Shown here in pieces: positions 54,331-63,143 of a DNA stretch of 64,000 nucleotides. Position 1 is the stretch's first letter; each line of letters begins with the position of its first letter. The notes under the pieces were generated by a model that was given only the letters and a program-made list of their open reading frames with translations, did not search any database and was not told where the DNA came from. Origin of the DNA: Meridianimaribacter flavus (GTDB taxonomy: Bacteria; Bacteroidota; Bacteroidia; Flavobacteriales; Flavobacteriaceae); the NCBI RefSeq assembly GCF_004366715.1, contig NZ_SOQZ01000002.1, forward strand, positions 372,001 through 436,000. Direction: 5' to 3'. The position numbers and the translations under genes were made by a program.

Positions 54331-56292
54331 ATGAAATACTTCGCTTTAGTACTTGTATTTTTTACTTCTTTTACATTTAATGGTCAGTCTGTTTTTAACT
54401 CCGAAGGCGCATCTGTAACAAAAGCAGATCTAGAAACAAATTATTACGAAAAGGACTCGACTGCTAATGCTTTGGTTATTTATGAATATGGTAACAGCTA
54501 TATAGATAAAAATAGTTTTAAACTTAAAACCGAAATCACTAAAAAGGTAAAGATTTTTAACCGAAACGGATTTGATAAAGCCAATTTGGAAATATTTCTA
54601 TACAACAACAAAAACAAAAAGGAAAAAGTATCTGATTTAAGAGCTACCACATACAATATTGAAAATGGTTCGGTCACTAAAACTAAACTTAAAAACAGTG
54701 AAATATTTGAAGAAAAATATAACGAAAACTATACTATAGTAAAATCTACTTTTCCAAATATTAAGGAAGGTTCTGTAATTATTTATAGTTACACATTAGA
54801 GTCTCCATTTGTTTTCAAATATAAAGGATGGAGCTTTCAAGAAAATATTCCTAAACTTTATAGCGAGTATAATACTAGCATTCCTGGTAACTACGAATAC
54901 AACATTAAACTGGTTGGGTTTTTAAAACTGTTTCACCAAGACAGCAACATAAGGCACAACTGCTTATCAGTTGGAAATGGTGGTTATGCTAATTGTACAG
55001 ATACAAGATATATAATGAAAGATATACCAGCCTTTATTGAAGAAGATTACATGACCACAAAAAGTAATTATTTATCTAGGATTGAATATGAACTTAAAGT
55101 GTTTAGAGGTTTTGATGGAAGAGTTGATAATATCACAAAAAACTGGAAAACGACAGATAAAGAACTAAAAACAGATAATAACATAGGTCGTCAATTAGGA
55201 AAAAGTGGTGGTTTAAAAAATTTACTAAGCGATAGTATCATAAATGAAAATGACGAACTAAAAAAAGCCTCTAAAATTCTCGAGTACGTACAAAACAATT
55301 ATACGTGGAATGGAAAACACAACCTGTTTAAAGACACTTCAGTAAAAAATTTAATAAAGGAAAAATCTGGTAGTGCTTCAGAAATCAATATCCTACTTCA
55401 TAACTTACTTGAAGAAAATGACATCAATGTTAAACCTGTTTTAATTTCTACTAGAAATAATGGATTGCCTACTAAGCTTTTCCCAGTAATCTCTGAATTT
55501 AATTATCTTATTGTAGCTGCAACCATTAACAACGAGCAGTACTTTTTAGACGCTACTGATGAATACTTATCCTTTGGAGAAATACCATTTAAATGTTTAA
55601 ATCACTACGGAAGATTATTAGACTTCAAAGATGCTAGTTCATGGATAGATATTAGTGATGAAAAAGTATCTTCAAGATTTTATAAAGCTGAGCTTAGCAT
55701 AGATGCTGAAGCTAACATTTCAGGAATAATTTCTTCAAAATCCACAGGATACCATGGGTTACCTTTAAAAAGAAGCTACTACTCTAATAGCAATCAGTAC
55801 TTAGATTATTTTAAAGAAACCTATGTAAACCTTGACTTCTTAGACCATAAAGTACTCAGCGAAAGAAAAACCAGTTATGAATTTGAAGAAGAGTTTGAAA
55901 TTGTTTACGAAAGTGATATAACTGCTAATAACATTTATTTAAATCCGTTTTTATTTAAATTCTTCACAGAAAACCCTTTTAAACTACAAGAAAGAACTTA
56001 CCCTATTGATTTCGGCTATAAAGATGCTTACTTATATATGCTAAGGCTCGAAATTGGTGACGCTTATGAGATTTTAGAAACTCCTGAAGACTGTGTTTTA
56101 AAGCTACCAAACAATACTGGATCACTTACCTTTACAACAACTGTAAATGAGAATTCTGTTTTGTTATATTTTAAATTTAATTTTACTCAGTCTTATTACG
56201 AACCTCAATATTATGATAGTTTAAAAACCTTTTTTGGGAAAATAGTTGATGTTCAAAAAAACTCACTTATTTTATTAAAGAAAAAGCAATAA
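54331..56292 (+). CDS. Exported DUF3857 / transglutaminase-like protein
   Basis: 653 residues with a Sec signal peptide (YFALVLVFFTSFTFNG, cleavage near 19). An N-terminal DUF3857 beta-domain (about 50-210) is followed by a transglutaminase-like region: ELKKASKILEYVQNNYTWNG, SEINILLHNLLEENDINVKPVLISTRNNG, and NYLIVAATINNEQYFLDATDEYLSFGEIPFKCLNHYGRLL. The expected catalytic Cys before the helix is replaced (KSGSASEIN), so this looks like a non-catalytic transglutaminase fold. The C-terminal half continues as a DUF3858-like domain. Begins right after the nuclease stop codon. Periplasmic, function unknown. Confidence 0.85.
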   Translation: MKYFALVLVFFTSFTFNGQSVFNSEGASVTKADLETNYYEKDSTANALVIYEYGNSYIDKNSFKLKTEITKKVKIFNRNGFDKANLEIFLYNNKNKKEKVSDLRATTYNIENGSVTKTKLKNSEIFEEKYNENYTIVKSTFPNIKEGSVIIYSYTLESPFVFKYKGWSFQENIPKLYSEYNTSIPGNYEYNIKLVGFLKLFHQDSNIRHNCLSVGNGGYANCTDTRYIMKDIPAFIEEDYMTTKSNYLSRIEYELKVFRGFDGRVDNITKNWKTTDKELKTDNNIGRQLGKSGGLKNLLSDSIINENDELKKASKILEYVQNNYTWNGKHNLFKDTSVKNLIKEKSGSASEINILLHNLLEENDINVKPVLISTRNNGLPTKLFPVISEFNYLIVAATINNEQYFLDATDEYLSFGEIPFKCLNHYGRLLDFKDASSWIDISDEKVSSRFYKAELSIDAEANISGIISSKSTGYHGLPLKRSYYSNSNQYLDYFKETYVNLDFLDHKVLSERKTSYEFEEEFEIVYESDITANNIYLNPFLFKFFTENPFKLQERTYPIDFGYKDAYLYMLRLEIGDAYEILETPEDCVLKLPNNTGSLTFTTTVNENSVLLYFKFNFTQSYYEPQYYDSLKTFFGKIVDVQKNSLILLKKKQ

Positions 56293-56381
56293 TAATAAGT
56301 AAATTAAGAAAGAGCAGAGTACTCAACAGCATTCAACTATAATTTTGTAGATTTGGTATTTAGCGTCAATAGATAATAAAA

Positions 56382-57218
56382 GTGAAATCAAAATTTGATA
56401 TTTTTAGACAAAAGGTGCACATCATAATTTATGGCACCAACACTGTAGCAGGAAAAGCTTTTGATATTGTCCTGCTTGGTCTAATTTTACTAAGTGTTCT
56501 TATGGTGATGCTAGAAACCGTTGACTCTGTTGACGAAAGGTATCACAACGTGCTTTTAATTTGTGAATGGGTTATAACGGTATTTTTCACTATTGAATAT
56601 ATCCTCAGGATTATTTCCATTAAAACACCATCTAAATACATTTTTAGCTTTTATGGAATTATCGACTTTATAGCAATTCTACCAATGTACCTATCGTTCT
56701 TTTTTGGTGGTGCACAAATTTTATCCGTAGTAAGAGCATTAAGGCTTTTACGTATTTTCAGAATTTTAAACTTAGTACACTTTACTGGTCAAGCCTCAGA
56801 ACTTCGTTTAGCCATTAAAACAAGTAGAACCAAAATAATTGTTTTCATCTATTTTGTACTCGTAGTTTGTGTGCTTTTAGGTTCATTAATGTATGTTATT
56901 GAAGGCGAGGTTAATGGTTTTACAAGTATTCCTGTGAGTATCTATTGGTGTATTGTAACACTAACAACTGTTGGTTATGGAGATATACATCCTGTTACTC
57001 CAACAGGTCAGGTTATTGCTTCGCTAATCATGATTTTGGGTTATGGCATCATTGCTGTTCCTACAGGAATTGTTACTGCTGAATTTGCTCAAAACAGAAA
57101 GAAAAAAGGATTATTTACTTTAGAAAAAGATTATCCTTGTCCTAATTGTGGTGTTGACGACCATAAGCAAAAAGCCGATTTTTGTTACAACTGTGGCAAT
57201 AAGCTAGAACATGAGTAA
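56382..57218 (+). CDS. Voltage-gated-type potassium channel with C-terminal zinc ribbon
   Basis: 278 residues beginning at GTG. Six membrane spans: S1 around 20-45, S2 and S3 from 60 to 110, S4 with regularly spaced Arg (LRLLRIFRILNLVHF), then S5/pore/S6 with the selectivity filter TLTTVGYGDIHP. No large cytoplasmic RCK domain. Instead the C-terminus ends in a zinc-ribbon, CPNCGVDDHKQKADFCYNCGNKL (four Cys), which is an unusual appendage for a Kv-like ion transporter. Overlaps the start of miaA by 8 bp. Confidence 0.9.
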   Translation: MKSKFDIFRQKVHIIIYGTNTVAGKAFDIVLLGLILLSVLMVMLETVDSVDERYHNVLLICEWVITVFFTIEYILRIISIKTPSKYIFSFYGIIDFIAILPMYLSFFFGGAQILSVVRALRLLRIFRILNLVHFTGQASELRLAIKTSRTKIIVFIYFVLVVCVLLGSLMYVIEGEVNGFTSIPVSIYWCIVTLTTVGYGDIHPVTPTGQVIASLIMILGYGIIAVPTGIVTAEFAQNRKKKGLFTLEKDYPCPNCGVDDHKQKADFCYNCGNKLEHE

Positions 57219-58119
57219 ATATCTAATCTCCATTGTTGGTCCTACTGCTATTGGCAAAACCGCTTTAAGTATTAAACTAGCTACACATTTTAATACCGAA
57301 ATAGTATCGGCTGATTCCAGACAATTTTTTAAAGAAATGCAAATAGGTACTGCTGCTCCAACAGCAGACGAATTGAGCACAGCAAAACACCATTTTATTC
57401 ATCATAAAAGCATTGAAGACAACTACAATGTAGGTGCTTTTGAGGTTGATGCTATTACAAAACTTTCTGAATTATACCAAACACATGATGTTGTTATTAT
57501 GGTTGGTGGTTCTGGTCTTTATGTTGATGCTGCTACCAAAGGTTTGGATGAGTTTCCTAATGTAAAACCAGAAATTAGAGAACAACTTAACACAGTACTA
57601 GAAACTAAAGGACTAATTACCTTACAAGAACAATTAAAAGAATTAGACCTTGACGCATATAACACCATAGCCCTTGAGAATCCGCATAGAGTAATAAGAG
57701 CTTTAGAAGTTTGTATTGGTTCAGGCAAACCCTACTCTTCTTTTTTGAACAAAAATAAAAAGCAGCGACAGTTTAAAACCATTTCAATAGGACTTACTGC
57801 TGACAGAGAGATAATTTATAATAGAATAAACTCTCGTGTAGATATTATGGTTAAAGAAGGCCTTCTAGAAGAAGCTAAAGCTTTGATACCAAAACAGCAT
57901 TTAAACGCATTAAACACAGTAGGCTATAAAGAGCTTTTCAATTATTTTAATAGCGAATGGACTTTAGACTTTGCCATTTCAGAAATAAAAAAGAACACAA
58001 GGCGTTTTGCAAAACGCCAATTAACTTGGTTTAAAAAGAATAAAGACACCTTTTGGTTTGACTACCAAACCAATGTCAATGAGATCATAGCTACAATTGA
58101 GCGCAATATAAAATCATAA
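57211..58119 (+). CDS. miaA: tRNA dimethylallyltransferase MiaA
   Basis: 302 residues. Isopentenylates A37 of tRNAs reading UNN codons. P-loop GPTAIGKTALS at the N-terminus, VSADSRQFFKEMQIGTAAP, VMVGGSGLYVDAATKGLDEFP, the ENPHRVIRALEV region, DRDxxxx-like tail KNTRRFAKRQLTWFKK. Complete. Overlaps the upstream potassium channel gene by 8 bp, suggesting coupled translation; a terminator follows. Standard, well-conserved gene. Confidence 0.96.
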   Translation: MSKYLISIVGPTAIGKTALSIKLATHFNTEIVSADSRQFFKEMQIGTAAPTADELSTAKHHFIHHKSIEDNYNVGAFEVDAITKLSELYQTHDVVIMVGGSGLYVDAATKGLDEFPNVKPEIREQLNTVLETKGLITLQEQLKELDLDAYNTIALENPHRVIRALEVCIGSGKPYSSFLNKNKKQRQFKTISIGLTADREIIYNRINSRVDIMVKEGLLEEAKALIPKQHLNALNTVGYKELFNYFNSEWTLDFAISEIKKNTRRFAKRQLTWFKKNKDTFWFDYQTNVNEIIATIERNIKS

Positions 58120-58150
58120 AAAAAGCCTATCAAAATCGATAGGCTTTCTT
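58119..58150. terminator. Bidirectional terminator between miaA and response regulator
   Basis: AAAGCCTATC / GATAGGCTTT 10-bp perfect stem with a 6-nt loop; T-run on one strand, A-run on the other, between convergent genes. Confidence 0.85.
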
Positions 58151-58157
58151 ATATAAT

Positions 58158-58868
58158 TTATGCGTTTTGATTGACAACCAACCTAAACCCTTCTCCATGT
58201 ATGTTTAAAATTTCAACATTTTCATCAGGTTTTAAGTATTTACGTAGTTTAGCTATGTAAACATCCATACTTCTTGAAGTAAAGTAATTGTCGTCTCTCC
58301 ATATCTTGGTCAATGCTAATTCTCTTGGCATTAAATCGTTTTCATGTAAAGCCAATAAACGTAATAATTCGTTTTCTTTTGGAGAAAGCTTAACAGGTTC
58401 TCCTCCATTAAATTTTAAGAAACGTAATTTAGAGTTTAAGTCAAACTTACCAATCTTAAATTCAAATTGTTTGCTATCAGCTACAGAGTCTGTTGCTTTA
58501 CGCTGCATAATTGCTTTAATTTTCATAAGCAATACTTCACTGTCAAAAGGTTTGTTTAGGTAATCGTCTGCTCCTACTTTATATCCTTTTAAAACATCTT
58601 CTTTCATAGCTTTAGCAGTTAAGAAAATGATTGGAACATCAGCGTTTTTTTCGCGAATTTCTTTAGCAAGCGTAAATCCATCCTTATAAGGCATCATGAC
58701 ATCAAGAATACATAAATCGAAATCGTCTTTTTTGAATTTCTCAAAACCTTCCATTCCGTTTTTAGCATGAACAACTGTATATTCGTTCATGGTTAAGTAA
58801 TCCTTTAATACAGTTCCAAAATTTGGATCGTCTTCTACTAATAGAATTTTCTTATTTAGTTCTTCCAT
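58158..58868 (-). CDS. OmpR-type response regulator (RprY-like)
   Basis: 236 residues. Receiver domain 1-122 with phosphoacceptor Asp56 (LCILDVMMPYKDGF), acid pair VEDD, and Thr/Lys switch residues (IFLTAKA; GADDYLNKPF). OmpR/PhoB winged helix from about 140 (FDLNSKLRFLKFNGGEPVKLSPKENELLRLLALHENDLMPRELALTKIW). Partner of the histidine kinase gene that precedes it by 2 bp. The pair resembles RprXY of Bacteroides. Target genes cannot be read here. Confidence 0.93.
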   Translation of the reverse strand: MEELNKKILLVEDDPNFGTVLKDYLTMNEYTVVHAKNGMEGFEKFKKDDFDLCILDVMMPYKDGFTLAKEIREKNADVPIIFLTAKAMKEDVLKGYKVGADDYLNKPFDSEVLLMKIKAIMQRKATDSVADSKQFEFKIGKFDLNSKLRFLKFNGGEPVKLSPKENELLRLLALHENDLMPRELALTKIWRDDNYFTSRSMDVYIAKLRKYLKPDENVEILNIHGEGFRLVVNQNA

Positions 58869-58870
58869 AA

Positions 58871-60439
58871 TTATGATATTAGTGGCAGCTTAATTGTAAA
58901 TACACTACCTTTTCCTTTTTCACTTTCTACTGATATATGACCTTGATGGTCTTCTACTATTCTTTTTACGTAAGCCAAACCTAAACCATGACCTTTTACA
59001 TTATGAACATTTCCTGTATGCTCTCTATAAAACTTTTCAAAAACACGTTTTTGAACTTGTTTTGACATTCCGTTACCTTGGTCGGCTATTTTTAATAGTA
59101 TGTTATTGCCTACATTTTCTGTATACACATCTATTTTTGGTGCATCGTCACTATACTTTATAGCGTTATCTAAAATGTTTACAATAACATTGGTAAAATG
59201 ACTTTCATTAGCTAAGACAGATGATTTAGAAGCTTCTAAATGCGTTTTTACATAACCTTTTCTATCTTCAACTATCAACTCTACATGTGTAATTGCGTCT
59301 TCTACTAAGTCGTGCAACTTTACTCTATCCTTACTAATGTTAAGTTCATTCTTTTCTAGTTTAGATATACGCAAAACGTTTTCAACTTGGGCATGCATAC
59401 GCTTGTTTTCGTCTTTTATCATTCCCAAATAGCGCATCACCTTTTCTTGGTCGCCAATTATTTTTGGGTTTTTAATTGAATCTAAAGCCAAATTAATTGT
59501 TGCTATTGGCGTTTTAAATTCGTGCGTCATGTTATTGATAAAGTCTGTTTTTATCTGTGATATTTTACGTTGCTTTATCAACTGATAAACAGCACTTGAA
59601 TATGCCACAATAATAATTGTTGTAAATATTATTGAAAGCAACAACATTTTTAAAATGGTTGAAAACAAAAACTTATTACGCTCAGGAAAATCGACATAAA
59701 GTCTATAATCACTTTCTCCATTATTATCTAAAAATACGGGAACACCAAGTGTAGCACTCGATACTTCAAAATCATCAGACTGTACTTTGGTAGCCAAATC
59801 TTTATCATAAATAGCAAACTCAAAATTGATATCAATACCATTATTTTTAAGTTGCTTTTTTAAAAAACCTGAAACCTCTTCGCTGGTAATTCGTTTATAA
59901 ACCGGAATATTTTTAAAACGCTCTCTTGTAGCTGCAATAAAATGTGCTTGCTGCAAAGGCGACATAGATTGTATATTTTGAAATGATTTTTCAGGACTAA
60001 TCTTAAATTCTCCTGTTAAATTATTATTGCTATATACCTTAGTTTCTTGATTGCTTTGTACCCTGTTTAAACTTATACTATCTAAACCTATTTCAAAGAA
60101 CAATGATGGGATTTTATAGCTTTCTTCTAAAATACCGTTTCTAAAAATTACGGTTTCGTTATTAGCGTTATCTTGATACTTAAGGATTATTTCAGACAGT
60201 GCTGTAGTATCAGGCTTACCTCCTTTTTCTATAAACTCTTGAAGTTTATTATCAAAAACAGCGAACTCTTTGTCTTCAATTGCTTTTGAAACAAAACTTA
60301 ACGAACGTTTTACATTTAAGGTAAACTGATTTTTTTCATTTATAAGCGTATTATTAATAAAATATGCTTGAACGAAAATAATCCCTATGAGTGATAAACT
60401 CATTAAAACCACCATTAAAATGAATAGCTTTTTGCCCAT
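58871..60439 (-). CDS. Sensor histidine kinase (RprX-like)
   Basis: 522 residues. N-terminal TM (about 5-27), a periplasmic sensor region of about 230 residues, second TM (about 261-285). HisKA domain with phosphoacceptor His306 in NNMTHEFKTPIATI, then HATPase_c with N box (NVIVNILDNAIKYS), G1 (DQGNGMS), F box (KRVFEKFYREHTG), and G2 (GHGLGLAYVK). Co-directional with the response regulator, which follows 2 bp after. Sensory ligand unknown. Confidence 0.93.
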   Translation of the reverse strand: MGKKLFILMVVLMSLSLIGIIFVQAYFINNTLINEKNQFTLNVKRSLSFVSKAIEDKEFAVFDNKLQEFIEKGGKPDTTALSEIILKYQDNANNETVIFRNGILEESYKIPSLFFEIGLDSISLNRVQSNQETKVYSNNNLTGEFKISPEKSFQNIQSMSPLQQAHFIAATRERFKNIPVYKRITSEEVSGFLKKQLKNNGIDINFEFAIYDKDLATKVQSDDFEVSSATLGVPVFLDNNGESDYRLYVDFPERNKFLFSTILKMLLLSIIFTTIIIVAYSSAVYQLIKQRKISQIKTDFINNMTHEFKTPIATINLALDSIKNPKIIGDQEKVMRYLGMIKDENKRMHAQVENVLRISKLEKNELNISKDRVKLHDLVEDAITHVELIVEDRKGYVKTHLEASKSSVLANESHFTNVIVNILDNAIKYSDDAPKIDVYTENVGNNILLKIADQGNGMSKQVQKRVFEKFYREHTGNVHNVKGHGLGLAYVKRIVEDHQGHISVESEKGKGSVFTIKLPLIS

Positions 60440-60522
60440 CGTTCAAATTTAAGATTTTAACATTTAGTTTTTGTACCCTTTAACCTTACATTAACAAAAA
60501 TGTTAAAATTTGAGTTGTTGAC

Positions 60523-61101
60523 TTACTTTATCAATGATTTGTGAATTTTTAAAACCTGAGCTTTTGTATCTTTAATACTGTTATTAACTATCACAAAATC
60601 AGATTTTTTAATTTTTTCTTCGTCACTTAACTGGTTATTGACTATTGCCAAAACTTTTTCTCTTGAAGTATTATCGCGTTGTAACACACGATTTATGCGT
60701 TCTTCTAAATCTGCAGTAACCAAAACGATACAATCGTATTGAGATTGCATACCTTCTTCAAAAATGATAGCTGCTTCTTTAATAACATATGCACCATTCT
60801 GCTTTTTAAGCCAACGCTTAAAGTGCGCACCTACTTTTGGATGCACAATAGCATTCATTTGTTCAAGCAGTTCTTTGTTATTAAATATTTTTGAAGCAAT
60901 ATAAGGTCTATTTAAGGCTTCGTTAGTGTAAGCCTTTTCACCAAAAAGCGCAATCAACTTTCTGCGGATAACCTTAGACCTATTCATTAATTTTTTAGCT
61001 TCAACATCAGCGATATAAATAGACACACCTAATTCAGAAAACAATTTAGCAACTGTTGTTTTCCCACTACCAATACCACCTGTAAGACCTACAATTTTCA
61101 T
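60523..61101 (-). CDS. coaE: Dephospho-CoA kinase
   Basis: 192 residues; last step of CoA synthesis. P-loop GLTGGIGSGKTTVAK at the N-terminus, then YIADVEAKKLMNRS, KRWLKKQNGAYVIKEAAIIFEEGMQSQYDCIVLV and a NNTSREKVLAIVNNQLSDEEKIKKSDFVIVNNSI end. Overlaps the upstream YbbR-domain gene by 4 bp (ATGA-type). Part of a glycosyltransferase - YbbR - CoaE run. Confidence 0.95.
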   Translation of the reverse strand: MKIVGLTGGIGSGKTTVAKLFSELGVSIYIADVEAKKLMNRSKVIRRKLIALFGEKAYTNEALNRPYIASKIFNNKELLEQMNAIVHPKVGAHFKRWLKKQNGAYVIKEAAIIFEEGMQSQYDCIVLVTADLEERINRVLQRDNTSREKVLAIVNNQLSDEEKIKKSDFVIVNNSIKDTKAQVLKIHKSLIK

Positions 61102-62066
61102 TCTACTAAGATAAAATCTACTTTGCTTTGTTTTATTTTGGCATTTTTAACCACATTAGGTAACCTGGTAATTTTAGGCGTTAAGAACGTACGATTGCTT
61201 CCTGAAACTTCATTGTAATCACATTCTACTCTAAAATCTTGTAATTTAATTTCCTTAAAGTTTTTTAAAGGTAAATAATACAATACAGATACGGTTTTAG
61301 GGAAAAAATTTACTGTGGCATTATTAGGCGTATTATTTATATTCAACGGTACTTCTATTGTACCTTCAGTAAACTTTTCAACATCTCCAGTTATTGTGAC
61401 TTTATTTTCTGATAGTTTGATGTTATAATCAACCTCTGGCAAAAGCACATTAACTGTTGAGTTGATATTAGATTTTACATCTTTTAAAGTAAGTGATTTG
61501 GTATTTATAAACTCTATGTTATCAATTACATTTTGAGGTGCAATAACATTTATTGTATCTGGAGAAACCGTTAAACCGTTCAGTAAATCGTACCCTGAAG
61601 AGAATGAAATTTTAGAATCTACAACTACAGGTACTTTTTTAACTGCTAACGTTTGAAACGAAAACTTTAAAGTATCTGGTTTTATTGATACAACCTCAAC
61701 TTTATCTCCTAACTGAGGTTTTATATTATGGACAGTTGTATTAGGTACCCAAATATAATGGTCGTCAACCAAGCTTAGATCTTTTTCAAAATCTACTTTT
61801 AAAGAATGATCTGAAAAGTATAAAGGCATTAAATTAAACCCATGAGAGTTCATCACTACATTTACATTGGCTGAGTCATTTTTTGTTAACACATAATGCT
61901 CAGGAACATTTGAAAATTTAATTGCAAAATTAACCGACTCAGTATACTCTTTGGATAGTTTTGAAATTACCAAAAACAAAAATGCTAAAAGCAGAAACAA
62001 CCCAAACACATTGAGTTTTTTACTCTTTATTGACTTTAGCAGTTTATGTTTTAGTTTACTAACCAT
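61098..62066 (-). CDS. YbbR-domain membrane protein
   Basis: 322 residues. One TM near the N-terminus (about 18-36, VFGLFLLLAFLFLVISKL), then extracytoplasmic beta repeats of YbbR type: SVNFAIKFSNVPEHYVLTKNDSANVNVVMNSHG, later VEVVSIKPDTLKFSF, SPDTINVIAPQNVIDNIEFINTKSLTLKDV, and EKFTEGTIEVPLNINNTPNNATVNFFPKTVSVLY. In Firmicutes YbbR proteins (CdaR) regulate cyclic-di-AMP synthase CdaA; no cdaA is in this window. Overlaps the glycosyltransferase (8 bp) and CoaE (4 bp). Confidence 0.85.
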   Translation of the reverse strand: MVSKLKHKLLKSIKSKKLNVFGLFLLLAFLFLVISKLSKEYTESVNFAIKFSNVPEHYVLTKNDSANVNVVMNSHGFNLMPLYFSDHSLKVDFEKDLSLVDDHYIWVPNTTVHNIKPQLGDKVEVVSIKPDTLKFSFQTLAVKKVPVVVDSKISFSSGYDLLNGLTVSPDTINVIAPQNVIDNIEFINTKSLTLKDVKSNINSTVNVLLPEVDYNIKLSENKVTITGDVEKFTEGTIEVPLNINNTPNNATVNFFPKTVSVLYYLPLKNFKEIKLQDFRVECDYNEVSGSNRTFLTPKITRLPNVVKNAKIKQSKVDFILVE

Positions 62067-63069
62067 GCATAAAAAATAAATGAGGAAATACCTGCTCTGG
62101 AGTTTTCTTAGTGAACTTTAAAGCTAATGTAGACTTTAAAAACCCATAACCATAACCAAAAAACTGTATTGCTATTGCAATAATAGCTTGTATAGCTACA
62201 ACCAAACTTTTGGAGCTAATTAATGCTAAAATAAAGGCTACTATAAAATATAAAGCATATAATTTTAGTCCTAAGTCAATTCCTAAACCAAACAAAATTA
62301 TTGAAGCTAAAAAACCTAAGCAAAACAATGTTGGTAGCCAATAAACTAGTTTTGCTGTTTTAGGATGCCATTGGTTTAAAATAGGTCTAACCAATCCAAA
62401 CTTATTGACTTGCTTGTAAAATTTAGACCAAGAAATTCGGCGTTTGTGATATACAAATGCCTCATTAATTAATTTAGTTTTAAAACCTAAATTAATTAAC
62501 CGTATTGACAAATCAGGGTCTTCACCTGGATGAATTACACCAAACCCTCCTGAAGCTTCAAATGCAGCCTTAGACAATCCCATATTAAAACTTCGTGGTT
62601 GAAACTTATCTACTTTTGTCTTCCCTCCTCTTATTCCACCAGTAGTAATAAAAGAAGTCATAGCAAAGTTTATAGCTTTTTGTAGTGATGTAAACGACTG
62701 GTGAGCCGCATCAGGACCTCCAAAACAGTCAACAAATTCGTTATCTAGACTATTTTTAACCGTTTGTAAGTAATGTTTAGGCAATAAACAGTCTGAATCT
62801 AATATGATATAGTAATTTCCCTTTGCCTTTTTCATTCCGAAGTTTCTAGAATCTCCAGGTCCTGAATTAGGTTTAAAGTAATAAGAAATATTCAATCTGT
62901 CAATATAAGATGCTACTATTCCTTTACAGTCAATATTAGAACCATCTTCTACAATAACTATTTCAAAGCTAAAATCGCCTTCTAACAAAGTAAAGCTTTC
63001 TAAAAGCTCATTAACCTCATCAGGCCTATTAAATACTGGTATTATAAATGAAAAATTAAGTGCATTCAT
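62059..63069 (-). CDS. Family 2 glycosyltransferase with C-terminal membrane segments
   Basis: 336 residues from the ATG at 63069; three further codons upstream are possible. GT-A fold: SFIIPVFNRPDEVNELLESF, IVEDGS, FKPNSGPGDSRNFGMKKAKGNYYIILDSDCLLPK (DxD-type DSD) and GEDPDLSIRLINLGFKT (E/GED base), followed by FVYHKRRISWSKFYKQVNKFG. Two or three membrane spans near the C-terminus (about 235-320). Transfers an unknown sugar, probably to a membrane lipid or surface glycan. First gene of the GT - YbbR - CoaE run. Confidence 0.9.
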   Translation of the reverse strand: MNALNFSFIIPVFNRPDEVNELLESFTLLEGDFSFEIVIVEDGSNIDCKGIVASYIDRLNISYYFKPNSGPGDSRNFGMKKAKGNYYIILDSDCLLPKHYLQTVKNSLDNEFVDCFGGPDAAHQSFTSLQKAINFAMTSFITTGGIRGGKTKVDKFQPRSFNMGLSKAAFEASGGFGVIHPGEDPDLSIRLINLGFKTKLINEAFVYHKRRISWSKFYKQVNKFGLVRPILNQWHPKTAKLVYWLPTLFCLGFLASIILFGLGIDLGLKLYALYFIVAFILALISSKSLVVAIQAIIAIAIQFFGYGYGFLKSTLALKFTKKTPEQVFPHLFFMHG

Positions 63070-63097
63070 ATACCACAAAGGTAATTAAACTAAACAC

Positions 63098-63122
63098 AAA
63101 AGCCACCTAATTGGTGGCTTTT
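63098..63122 (-). terminator. Terminator after the T9SS gene
   Basis: AAAAGCCACC / GGTGGCTTTT 10-bp stem with 5-nt loop, about 20 bp after the stop codon on the minus strand. Confidence 0.8.
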
Positions 63123-63143
63123 GAAATACAATATTTTATATTT

